Part shown: positions 41,779 to 49,091 of the stretch, one piece after another
Layout of the letters: each line of letters begins with the position of its first letter
Numbering within the stretch: position 1 is the stretch's first letter
Source: Streptomyces sp. AP-93
Lineage (GTDB): Bacteria > Actinomycetota > Actinomycetes > Streptomycetales > Streptomycetaceae
DNA: 64,000 nucleotides
Reading direction: 5' to 3'
NCBI RefSeq assembly: GCF_022808175.1
Contig: NZ_JALGBX010000001.1
Span: forward strand, 124,001-188,000
Made by a program: the position numbers and the translations under genes
The notes under the pieces: generated by a model
Databases searched by the model: none
What the model saw: only the letters and a program-made list of their open reading frames with translations
Told to the model about the DNA's origin: nothing

Positions 41779-42573
41779 TCAGGCAACGTTTGCCCTGTCG
41801 ACGACGGCGCGTAGGCGTCGGTCGTCGGCATGGCGGTTTCGCCAGATGATGTAGCGGCGGATCATGCTTCCTTGTTCCTTGTTCCTTGTTCCTTGTTCCT
41901 TGTGGCTGACGTGGTCAGTGCCGTCGAGGGTGAAGTAACGCAGGGCGGTGAACTGGCCCTCAATGCGGCTGCGCCAGGAGCTGTTGGTGGGTGTATAGGC
42001 GATCTCGACATCTTCGGGCTCGCCCTCCTCGTGTATGACCTCGCCGTCGGCGATCGCGTAGAGGTGCTCAACGCGAGCCTTCTTGGCCGCGTAGTCCGGG
42101 CCGCGGGAGGTCTTCCAGGTCTTCAGGCGTTGAAAGGAGACGCCTACCTCGCGGAGCAGGATGCGCAGGCCCTCGTGGCTGATGTCGTCGACCACCCTCT
42201 CGGCGAACAGGAAATCGGCCGGCTTGGTCAGGCTCCAGGTCGAGAACGGCAGGTCGTGTTCGGTCGGTTTGGACTTGGCGATCTTCTTGATCTCGCGGCG
42301 TTCGGGCAGGGTGAAGGTCTTCGGCCGTCCACCCTTGCACTTCGGGTAGAGCGAGTCGAAGCCGTCGATGTTGAAGTTGTGGATCACGTCGCGGACCCGG
42401 TCATCGCTGGTGAACGACACTTCGGCGATCTTTGCCACCGGCATGCCCTGCGCGGACAGCAGGATCATCTGGGCTCGCCGCCAGGTGACCACCGACCCGA
42501 TGCCTCTGCGGATGATCCGCAGCAGCCGTCTGCCCTCGTCGTCGATCTCGCGCACCCGCACCCGCACAGCCAC
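41779..42573 (-). pseudogene. IS630-family transposase with internal deletion
   Basis: The frame retains the N-terminal HTH region (VVTWRRAQMILLSAQGMPVA, RVRDVIHNFNIDGFDSLYPK) and the C-terminal end (VEIAYTPTNSSW through VVDRANVA), joined by an in-frame deletion. Alignment with the second copy shows about 119 codons missing after ADGEVIHEEGEPE, removing both catalytic aspartates (CLDEFG and VCDTYSPH). The third acidic residue remains. A 21-bp expansion of a 7-bp repeat adds TRNKEQG. It cannot catalyse transposition but could still bind IS ends. The frame is open to 42663, but homology begins near GTG 42573. Confidence 0.85.
41870..41903. repeat. 7-bp tandem repeat inside the broken transposase
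   Basis: CCTTGTT is repeated four times followed by a partial fifth. Three extra units (21 bp) relative to the other IS copy keep the frame intact. Confidence 0.9.
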
Positions 42574-42626
42574 GGACCAGCACACTGGCAGATCCCCACG
42601 GCCCCGGCCAGGCCACCACCCGAGTG

Positions 42627-43283
42627 TCAGAAAGCGGCCTCGGCAACACGGCTCCGCAACCACGCTGCTTCCGCGGGCATCAGGTTCGGGTCGGCCAGCT
42701 TGGCCCTGACCGCCTCCTGGAGCCGTCCCGTGGGGTCGGTCCGAGAGCCGTGGCGTATGCCGCGCAGCAACAGGCTCCGTCCCAGGCGGGCGGCGAGTCC
42801 GGGGACGTCCGCGCTGCCGATGGTCACCATGGTCATCGCCACATCGGCAGCGGGATCACCAGCGCTCGCGTTGCACCAGTCAATCACCACCGGGCCCCGC
42901 TGGGTCAGCATGACATTGCCCGGATGCAGGTCCAGATGCAGCACCCGGTCATCATCTGCCGTGCTGAACCGCTTGGGCAGCCACTCCGGTGCCGGCAGCA
43001 TGTGCAAGCGGTCGTGGAGGCCGCCCAGCACCCGGCCGAGGGAACCCACCTGCCACGGGCGCCGGGCCATCACGTCCAGCATCGTCGGCCCGGTCAGCCG
43101 CTCTAGAACCATGTCAGTCCCGGTGGCCTCGTACACCTGGGGCACCGGATACCCGTATGCCGCCAGGTGCGTCATCAGACGCGACTCGAGACCGGTGGGA
43201 CCCCCGTGCCGGTATCGCCGCAGTACCCTGGACTCATCCAGGGCATACACATCAGCGTCCCGACCCCGCGCGATCAACTCCAT
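42627..43283 (-). CDS. APH-fold phosphotransferase family protein
   Basis: A 218-residue kinase-like protein starting MELIARGRDADVYALDESRV. The catalytic loop is HLDLHPGNVMLT and the metal motif VVIDWCNASAGDPAADVA, so the APH/choline-kinase core is intact although the N-terminal lobe is short. It begins without a clear ribosome site and is probably leaderless. It lies between the broken IS630 transposase and an IS630 end, so it is either a passenger or the edge of the gene region into which the IS inserted. Substrate unknown; aminoglycoside phosphorylation cannot be inferred. Confidence 0.8.
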   Translation of the reverse strand: MELIARGRDADVYALDESRVLRRYRHGGPTGLESRLMTHLAAYGYPVPQVYEATGTDMVLERLTGPTMLDVMARRPWQVGSLGRVLGGLHDRLHMLPAPEWLPKRFSTADDDRVLHLDLHPGNVMLTQRGPVVIDWCNASAGDPAADVAMTMVTIGSADVPGLAARLGRSLLLRGIRHGSRTDPTGRLQEAVRAKLADPNLMPAEAAWLRSRVAEAAF

Positions 43284-43378
43284 GCGATGCAGTCTGTCTT
43301 GACAGGCAAGCCCGCGCCAACAGGGCGAACGTTGCCTGACGCGGCACCAGCATCACATCAACAGTAAGACTCGTGATC

Positions 43379-43410
43379 GGGGTCATCCCCGCGTGCGCGG
43401 GGAGCAGACT
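43379..43410 (-). CRISPR. Solitary type I-E-like CRISPR repeat with leader-like flank
   Basis: The minus strand reads CTGCTCCCCGCGCACGCGGG followed by GATGACCCC, a 29-nt repeat with the CCCCGCG/CGCGGGG dyad of actinobacterial I-E arrays. On its 5' side lies AAAGTGGCAGGTCAGTGAGT, which resembles I-E leader ends. On its 3' side, 31 nt later, the IS630 end begins at 43347, so one spacer-length segment survives and the rest of the array is gone. No cas genes are in the window. The remaining DNA up to 43718 has no gene; a strong hairpin (43593-43631) is present. Confidence 0.65.
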
Positions 43411-43718
43411 CACTGACCTGCCACTTTAAGTTGGCAACCGTACGTTCTGCAGCTTTCACCGAAATCGACACCAACCTCGGCCCGTCACGATGCCCACGCC
43501 GAAGGGCGATGCCAGCGCCGCGTCTGGGCCCTCCTGGACTCAGCTCTCCCGGGGCCGCTGGTAAGACTGGCGGAGCCAGCCGGCCCCAGGGCGCCTACGC
43601 GGGATCCGCGGGAGGCGTAGCCCGCGTAGGCCCCACGCACGACGCCCCATGCGGCCGGTGGGGACCGTACGCGCGTCTGCGGTACCGGGGAGGGGCGGTA
43701 CGCGGGATAATCGGGTTC

Positions 43719-44087
43719 ATGGTCATGCTCTCCTCCAGCAGTGCGGCGCCCTCGGCGGCCGAGGTGCTCCACGCCCGGTACGCGGGCCGGCTGCCCGTCT
43801 CCCTGGATGAGCTCGCCGGGCCCCGGCATGGTGTGGTCGAGCTGCCGCTGCACGTGGCCTGGTCGGGCTTGCGTTCCTACGACCTGGACCGGCCGCGCCT
43901 GCGCATGGGGCTCTACCGCACGGTCCTGGCCGAGGGGCTTCACGAGGACCTCGTCACCCTCCTGAACCGCGACCTCCTCCTCACGCAGTGGCCCGTCCTG
44001 CGCACCCTGGTCAGCCGGCACCTGCGCGAGGTCTGGGAAGACGCCTTCCCCGAGCTGCTCGCGGCGACGGGATCCGCCGCCGCGTGA
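43719..44087 (+). CDS. Small partner protein of the AbiEii-like nucleotidyltransferase
   Basis: 122 residues from ATG 43719 (or ATG 43725): MVMLSSSSAAPSAAEVLHAR. It contains GRLPVSLDELAGPRHGVVELPLHV and RPRLRMGLYRTVLAEGLHEDLVTLLNRD, all-helical in appearance. It overlaps the nucleotidyltransferase start by GTGA, the usual order of antitoxin before toxin. It does not look like AbiEi (no winged helix seen), so calling it the antitoxin is inference from gene order. A frame open further upstream lacks coding character. Confidence 0.72.
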   Translation: MVMLSSSSAAPSAAEVLHARYAGRLPVSLDELAGPRHGVVELPLHVAWSGLRSYDLDRPRLRMGLYRTVLAEGLHEDLVTLLNRDLLLTQWPVLRTLVSRHLREVWEDAFPELLAATGSAAA

Positions 44088-44761
44088 AGCTGACCGACCT
44101 GCACCGCCGGCTCCTCGCCGCCGTGATCGACATCGGCGCCCCGTACCCCCTCGTGATCACCGGCGGGTACGCCGTCCAGGCCCACGGCCTCGTCGAGCGC
44201 ATCAGCCAGGACCTCGACGTCGCCACCGAGAACCCCGCCCCGATGGCGGAGATCGTCACGGGCCTGGAGCAGGGATTGGCCGCCCGGGGCTGGCAGGTGC
44301 GGGTGATCGCCGTCGACCCGCTGTCGGCCAGGCTGATGGTCGTCGACCCGGACACCGGCGAGGAGTGCGAGGTCGACGTCCTCAAGGAGCACTTCTGGAA
44401 CCCGCCGGCCCAGACCGAGTACGGGCCGGTACTCGCCTTCGACTCCGTCATCGGTACGAAGGTCCGCGCACTCGCCGACCGCGGAGCCGTCCGCGACTTC
44501 ATCGACGTCCACGCCGCCTCCCGCCACCGCACCACCTCCGACCTCGAACGCCTCGGCGAGCGGCACGGCCGCGACGAGTTCCGGCTCCAGGACCTGCGCG
44601 ACCGCCTCGCCGGCGCCGACTGGGCGGACGACGACGAGTTCGCCGCGTACGGCCTCACCGAGGACGAGACCGCCGAGCTGCGTACCTGGGCCCGCCGCTG
44701 GACGGACGACCTCGACCAGCGGCTGCACGACTCCGAGCACGATCACGATCACGGAGCCTGA
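44084..44761 (+). CDS. AbiEii/MenT-type nucleotidyltransferase (toxin-like)
   Basis: A 225-residue nucleotidyltransferase starting at GTG 44084 (VKLTDLHRRLLAAVIDIG). The NTase signature is VITGGYAVQAHGL then SQDLDVATEN, with the third carboxylate in EECEVDVLKEHFW, matching DUF1814/AbiEii proteins that act as type IV toxins or tRNA-modifying MenT enzymes. The C-terminal helical part has KVRALADRGAVRDFIDVHA, also conserved. It ends in a His/Asp-rich tail (HDSEHDHDHGA). Together with the preceding gene it forms a two-gene unit inside the accessory region with IS and CRISPR remnants, where such defence modules are common. Confidence 0.82.
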   Translation: MKLTDLHRRLLAAVIDIGAPYPLVITGGYAVQAHGLVERISQDLDVATENPAPMAEIVTGLEQGLAARGWQVRVIAVDPLSARLMVVDPDTGEECEVDVLKEHFWNPPAQTEYGPVLAFDSVIGTKVRALADRGAVRDFIDVHAASRHRTTSDLERLGERHGRDEFRLQDLRDRLAGADWADDDEFAAYGLTEDETAELRTWARRWTDDLDQRLHDSEHDHDHGA

Positions 44762-44801
44762 GCTCGATCACCCTGCGCCCGGAACCGAGTTCCCATCGGA
44801 G

Positions 44802-44981
44802 TCAGGCGTTCCACCACTCGGCCGTGCCACAGCCGACTTCGTAGTGCCACCAGCCTTCCTCCTGCCCTTGAGCCAGCAGTGCCTTGATCCCGGCGAAGTC
44901 CGCGTCCGCCGGCACGGTGAAGGCGACCAGAGGGAAGTCCGCGGTGGTGTGGCACTCGTCGCGCTCCGCCCGGGTGGGCAC
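44802..44981 (-). pseudogene. C-terminal remnant of a DUF4265-like protein
   Basis: Reading from GTG 44981: VPTRAERDECHTTADFPLVA, then FTVPADADFAGIKALLAQGQ, then EEGWWHYEVGCGTAEWWNA. The ADADFAGIKALLAQGxxEGWW pattern resembles the C-terminal end of DUF4265 proteins, but the first hundred residues of such proteins are absent and the DNA upstream leads into the promoter of the divergent gene at 45034. It is most likely a truncated remnant; a genuine 59-residue protein is possible. Confidence 0.5.
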
Positions 44982-45033
44982 CCGGCGTCTGCCGGTGGTC
45001 CACTGAAAGGAGGCCGGAAGGAGAGGAGCCGAG

Positions 45034-45312
45034 ATGTACGTCCTGCGCGTCCAGCACTCCGTACCGGACTACGCGGCCTGGAAGGCGGCCTTCGACAGTG
45101 ACCCGCTCGGCCGGGAGAAGTCCGGGGTTAAGAGCTACCGCATCCTGCGGCCCGCGGACGACCCGGGCCACGTCATGATCGACTTGGACTTCGACACCGC
45201 CGCCGAGGCCGAGGCTCTGGAGGCCGCCCTCCGGGAGATGTGGACCAGGGTGACCGTGGCGGTCGACCCGCAGAGCCAGATCGTCGAGGTGGTCGAGACC
45301 CGGCAGTACTGA
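45034..45312 (+). CDS. Small dimeric alpha-beta-barrel-like protein
   Basis: 92 residues after a strong site (GGAGAGGAGCCGAG): MYVLRVQHSVPDYAAWKAAF. The predicted beta-alpha-beta pattern (YVLRVQHSV, SYRILRPADDPGHVMIDLDF, a helix rich in Ala/Glu, SQIVEVVETR) matches the ferredoxin-like dimeric alpha-beta barrel of ABM/cyclase-like proteins. No catalytic residue can be named. It lies between the toxin-like pair and IS630 locus B, with no partner gene. Confidence 0.7.
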   Translation: MYVLRVQHSVPDYAAWKAAFDSDPLGREKSGVKSYRILRPADDPGHVMIDLDFDTAAEAEALEAALREMWTRVTVAVDPQSQIVEVVETRQY

Positions 45313-45566
45313 AACCCCATGCTCGTGTCCCATCAATCGGCAACCTGCCTGCGTTTCATGATCATTCACGCGGGATGATGGCGGTATGCATGATGGGAAT
45401 GGGCTGTTCGAGGTCGAGCCGGTCAGGAAGAGGCAGCCGCAGGGGCGTCCGGCGGTGGTGGACAAGCGGCCCCACCCACAGCCTCCAAGCGCCGACGGGA
45501 CGGCCGCGACCGATCACATCGATCACGGCCGACTGGCCATGTGCCCGTTACTGACCCACGCTCCTA
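45313..45566. other. Spacer before IS locus B; possible 5' gene fragment
   Basis: From 45386 a short frame starts MHDGNGLFEVEPVRKRQPQG and runs directly into the IS630 end at 45567. It may be the head of a gene cut by the IS. No family is recognised and no ribosome site is convincing. Confidence 0.25.
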
Positions 45567-45686
45567 GTGCCGTATCAGCCAACGTTCGCCCTGTAGTGCC
45601 TCAGATCGCGGATGGCGCATGTCTCGGCGAACGCGACGTCGGAAATCCGCCAGCATGCTCGCGGTCGGTCGGGCGAGAATCCGCTC

Positions 45687-46328
45687 ATGATCGCTGAAGC
45701 GCAGGGAATCCGCATCCGGCACCGCGGGCATGAACCGCAGGTCCATCCCACCGCCTATGTCGCCCCGACGGCCACGCTCGTCGGTGATGTCCGCGTGGGG
45801 CCGAGGGCGCGGGTGATGTACGGTGCGGTGCTCGATGCCGAGGGGTCTCGGATCGAGGTCGGGGAGGCGGCGGTGATCTGCGAGAACGCGGTGTTGCGCG
45901 GGTCTGCGGTCGCCGGCGATCAGCCGGTGCTTGTCGGCGACCATGTCTTCGTGGGGCCGCATGCCACGCTGTTGGGCTGCGAGGTCGGCAGGTGCGTCTA
46001 TGTGGCGACCGCGGCGACGGTCCTGCAGTGCGCACGGTTGGGGGCCGGCTCGGTTGTCGCTGTCGGCGCGCTCGTCCATGCGCGCACCGTTTTGCCGGAC
46101 GAGTACTTCGTGCCGCCGCACACCGTGGCGCTTGACGCGCCGGTGCGGCTGCTGGCCCCTGGCGATCCGGGCCTGGCCGAGGCCGTCGGGCGGGTGGGCT
46201 TCGCGCAGGTGGCGTTCGGCGTCGACGCGGAGTGGACCGACCGGATCAGCCGGTACGAGCGCATCGCGGAGGTGCGCGTCGCCGAGTTCGGCACGCACGC
46301 GGACGATGAGGTTCTGAATCTCGGCTAG
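45687..46328 (+). CDS. Gamma-carbonic-anhydrase-like hexapeptide-repeat protein
   Basis: 213 residues from ATG 45687 (MIAEAQGIRIRHRGHEPQVH). The left-handed beta-helix repeats are clear (VHPTAYVAPTATLVGDVRVG, RIEVGEAAVICENAVLRGSA, VLVGDHVFVGPHATLLGCEV). Of the three zinc histidines of gamma-CA enzymes only the one in VGPHA is evident; the LHG position reads LLG and the first His position reads AVL. Carbonic anhydrase activity is therefore unlikely. The TAG stop (46326-46328) is formed by the TA/G junction of the inner IS630 end, so the original C terminus may have been longer. Confidence 0.75.
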   Translation: MIAEAQGIRIRHRGHEPQVHPTAYVAPTATLVGDVRVGPRARVMYGAVLDAEGSRIEVGEAAVICENAVLRGSAVAGDQPVLVGDHVFVGPHATLLGCEVGRCVYVATAATVLQCARLGAGSVVAVGALVHARTVLPDEYFVPPHTVALDAPVRLLAPGDPGLAEAVGRVGFAQVAFGVDAEWTDRISRYERIAEVRVAEFGTHADDEVLNLG

Positions 46329-46407
46329 CGCCGCATCAGCGACCCTTGTGCTGTGGTGAGGTGACGCGCCGTCCGGATTCCACTCCGGCGCACGCGTCCG
46401 GCAAGCT

Positions 46408-47547
46408 GTGCCGGTGGCAGAGCGAGTGCGGGTCCGTGAGATCGGTGACGACGAGGGCAGGCGGCCGCTGCTGATCATCCGTAGGGGCACCGGGTCGGTG
46501 GTGACCTGGCGCCGGGCGCAGATGGTGCTGTTATCCGCGCAGGGCATGCCCGTGGCGAAGATGGCCGGGGTGACGTTCACCAGCGCGGACCGGGTCCGGG
46601 ATGTGATCCACAACTTCAACGCTGACGGCTTCGACTCGCTCTATCCGAAGTACGCGGGCGGGCGGCCGAGGACCTTCACCCTGCCCGAGCGCCGGGAGAT
46701 CAAGAAGATCGCCAAGTCCAAGCCGGCCGAGCACGGCCTGCCGTTCTCGACCTGGAGCCTGGCCAAGCTGGCCGACTTCCTGGTCGCCGAGGGGGTCGTC
46801 GACGACATCAGCCACGAGGGCCTGCGGGTCCTGCTCCGCGAGGAGGGCGTCTCGTTTCAACGCCTGAAGACCTGGAAGACCTCCCGCGATCCGGACTACG
46901 CCGCCAAGAAGGCCCGCGTCGAGCACCTGTACGCCATCGCCGACGGCGAGGTCATACCCGAGGACGGCGAGCCGGAGGTGGTGTTCTGCTTGGACGAGTT
47001 CGGCCCGCTGAACCTGTAACCGCACCCGGGCCGGCAGTGGGCCGAACGCGGCGGCAGGCACAAAGACCCCGACCGTGAACCACGCCGCAGGCGGCGGGCG
47101 ACCTACAACCGCCCACACGGGGTGCGGCACCTGTTCGCCGCCTACGACCTGGCCAAGGACAAGCTCTACGGCGACATCAAGAAGACCAAGAACCGATCGA
47201 AGTTCCTGGAACTCTGCCGCTACCTGCGCACCCTCTACCTGCCGACAGTCCGCCTGGCGATCGTGTGTGACACCTACTCCCCGCACCTGACCACCAAGCG
47301 GTGCCGCCGGGTGGCGGACTGGGCAGAGGCCAACAACGTCGAGATCGCCTACACCCCGACCAACTCCTCGTGGCTGAACCGCATCGAGGCCCAGTTCACT
47401 GCCCTGCGCTACGTCACCCTCGACGGCACCGACCACGCCGGCCACAAAGAGCAGGGCAGCATGATCCGCCGCTACATCATCTGGCGAAACCGCCACGCCG
47501 ACGACCGGCGCCTACGCGCCGTCGTCGACAGGGCAAACGTTGCCTGA
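46408..47547 (+). pseudogene. IS630-family transposase with in-frame stop
   Basis: The N-terminal part (VRVREIGDDEGRRPLLIIRR to EVVFCLDEFGPLNL) ends at TAA 47017-47019. The same frame then resumes (PHPGRQWAERGG ... RHLFAAYDLAKDKLYGDIKK, VCDTYSPHLTTKRCRRVADW, NSSWLNRIEAQF) to 47547. One C-to-T change of a CAA/CAG codon explains the break. The DDE residues are otherwise all present: Asp in CLDEFG, Asp in VCDTYS and Glu in NRIEAQF. Starting codon is GTG 46408 or GTG 46414. It gives the full-length reference for the deleted copy in locus A. Confidence 0.9.
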
Positions 47548-47570
47548 TGCGGCACTAGCTGCCCAGCTGT

Positions 47571-48476
47571 CTAGCCGGACAGCATCACGCTGCTGACCCG
47601 GCCCGCCATGCGGTCCAGTACCGAACCGGGCGCCAGGCCGCCCCGCAGCAGGACGAACCGGGACGGGGGCAGCCCCGTCATCGCCTTCACCTCGCGGCTC
47701 AGGTGCGCCTGGTCGTGGTAGCCGCAGGCTGTCGCCACCTGCGCTGCCGCCGTTCCGGCCGCCAGCATCCGCAGCGCGTGCTGCAGCCGGAACACCCGGG
47801 CCATGGCCTTGGGCGACAGGCCCACCTGCTCGCGGAACCGGGCCCGTACGGTACGGGCGCTCCACCCCGTCGAGGCGCTCACCCGGGCCAGGGAGCGGGT
47901 GTTCGCCCAGAGCTCGAAGAGGGCTCCGCCGATCTCGGGCGCGGGGTGGGGGCCGCGGTCGAGGCGGGCGCAGAACAGCTCGTCGAGCAGGGCGAAGCGC
48001 TCCGTCCACGAGGGGAGCGCCTGGAGCCGTTCGGTGAGGTAGCGGCCCTGCGCTCCGAGCACGTCCACCAGATCTATGTGGGCGTCCTCGAAGTGCCACA
48101 TCGGGATGCCGAACAGCCGGTAGCAGCCCTGCGGGGTCATGTTCACCTCCAGCCCGTGCACGACTCCCGCGTGCAACCCGACCGCCGGCACCGTGCGCGG
48201 GCCGCTGATCATGGCCCGGGCCGCGGGGCGCAGTTGGGCCGTGGCGAGGTCTTCCGTACGGGAGACCCACAAGCCGTCGGAGAAGCTGAAGACCAGCGTC
48301 ACGCAGCCGGTGGGCAGCTCCAGGCGGCGCCTCGGGGCCATGAACTCGGTGTGGAACCCCGTGTAGTTGATGATGAGCGGCCGCAGTGCGGCGGCCGGCG
48401 CGCGCCGGCGCGCTGATCGTCTGCCCGGGGCGGCGGCGGGCATCGTGCGTACGTCGAAGGCGTCGACCGAGCCCAT
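47571..48476 (-). CDS. AraC-family transcriptional regulator
   Basis: A 301-residue regulator. The N-terminal sensor part contains GFHTEFMAPRRRLELPTGCV, GVVHGLEVNMTPQGCYRLFG and PMWHFEDAHIDLVDVLG, typical of the DUF6597-type ligand domain. The C-terminal double HTH is STGWSARTVRARFREQVGLS and QVATACGYHDQAHLSREVKA, ending TGLPPSRFV. It is complete. It starts 11 bp beyond the IS630 end plus CTAG block on its 3' side, so the IS inserted just downstream of its stop. Its target may be the neighbouring divergent TerD-like gene, now decayed, or a remote gene. Confidence 0.86.
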   Translation of the reverse strand: MGSVDAFDVRTMPAAAPGRRSARRRAPAAALRPLIINYTGFHTEFMAPRRRLELPTGCVTLVFSFSDGLWVSRTEDLATAQLRPAARAMISGPRTVPAVGLHAGVVHGLEVNMTPQGCYRLFGIPMWHFEDAHIDLVDVLGAQGRYLTERLQALPSWTERFALLDELFCARLDRGPHPAPEIGGALFELWANTRSLARVSASTGWSARTVRARFREQVGLSPKAMARVFRLQHALRMLAAGTAAAQVATACGYHDQAHLSREVKAMTGLPPSRFVLLRGGLAPGSVLDRMAGRVSSVMLSG

Positions 48477-48629
48477 GTCCGGGCCCTCCCCCCGCTGTTG
48501 CGCGGCCGGTGGTACCGCGCGGTCGGCCGATGATGCCAGGTCACAGGGGGCGATGACCAGAGTGGTCCGGCGGCGGATCCGGGCCGTCGCCCCTGCCGGC
48601 AGGCCGGAAAGTGATGTGAGGATGCGTGC

Positions 48630-49024
48630 ATGACAGAGATCATCAAGGGGGGAACCTTCCGCTCGGCGGCGGCGAGCCGATGCGCGTGGCCGTCGTACGC
48701 CGCGACGGCGGGCCGGACGCTCCCGCGGTCGACGCGGCCGCGCTGCTCGCCGATGCGGGCGGCAAGGTCAGGGACCGGGGAGACCTCGTGTACTACAACC
48801 AGCCCGAGCACGCGGGGAGCGCGGTGCGGCTGTTGGGGAGCGCCCAGGGGGAGGGCGGGGTGACCGCGGACTGGCTGGAGATCGACCCCGGCCGCGTCGA
48901 GCCCTCCGTCGAGCGGATCGTGGTCGCGGCCTCCTGTGACGGCGGGACCTTCGGGGAGGTCGAGGACCTCTGCCTGCAGCCCGCCGAGCTGAACGCCGTC
49001 AGCTTCTGGCTCCGCCACCGCTGA
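48630..49024 (+). pseudogene. Decayed TerD-family gene (frameshift and C-terminal loss)
   Basis: The N terminus MTEIIKGG starts in one frame at ATG 48630; after the six-G run at 48647-48652 the TerD continuation NLPLGGGEPMRVAVVRRDGG is one base out of phase. It continues with VDAAALLADAGGKVRDRGD, LVYYNQPEHAGSAVRLLG and VERIVVAASCDGGTFGEV. The protein then stops after LNAVSFWLRHR, about 60 residues short of normal TerD length. A -1 slip on G-GGG-GGA would restore the exact consensus, but the missing C terminus argues for decay. Confidence 0.7.
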
Positions 49025-49043
49025 CCCGCTCCCGGGCCCGGGA

Positions 49044-49078
49044 CGGGGCGGGGCGTCCGCCGGCGACGCCCCGCCCCG
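49044..49078. terminator. 14-bp stem between convergent genes
   Basis: CGGGGCGGGGCGTC (49044-49057) pairs with 49065-49078, between the TerD-like remnant and the convergent RNB gene. Confidence 0.75.
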
Positions 49079-49091
49079 GGCTCCGCGTCCG

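Larger units (their letters stand above)
41771..43347. mobile_element. IS630-family locus A with an enclosed phosphotransferase gene
   Basis: The left end reads GTGCCGCATCAGGCAACGTT from 41771, preceded by the target TA (41769-41770). The right end, inverted, runs to 43347 (GTGCCGCGTCAGGCAACGTT on the minus strand) and is followed by CA instead of TA. Both ends are of the same type found at 45567 and 47555. Between them are a deleted transposase and a phosphotransferase gene. The usual 5'-side IS end cannot be found between those two genes, so the 1577-bp block may have moved as a unit or been formed by rearrangement. Confidence 0.7.
45567..47555. mobile_element. IS630-family locus B with an enclosed hexapeptide-repeat gene
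   Basis: The outer left end reads GTGCCGTATCAGCCAACGTT from 45567 after target TA (45565-45566); the right end, inverted, ends at 47555 and is followed by TA. The two 28-bp ends differ at about three positions. An inner left end (GCGCCGCATCAGCGACC from 46328, preceded by TA) marks the canonical 1228-bp IS630 that includes the transposase. So either a full IS sits beside a solo end, or the outer ends define a 1989-bp unit carrying the gamma-carbonic-anhydrase-like gene. Confidence 0.72.

Noticed and set aside
48626..49024. Intact TerD-like protein starting MHDRDHQGGNLPL
   Set aside because: That start reads the beginning of the gene in the wrong frame; the family N terminus MTEIIKGG is in the other frame, so the gene is frameshifted.
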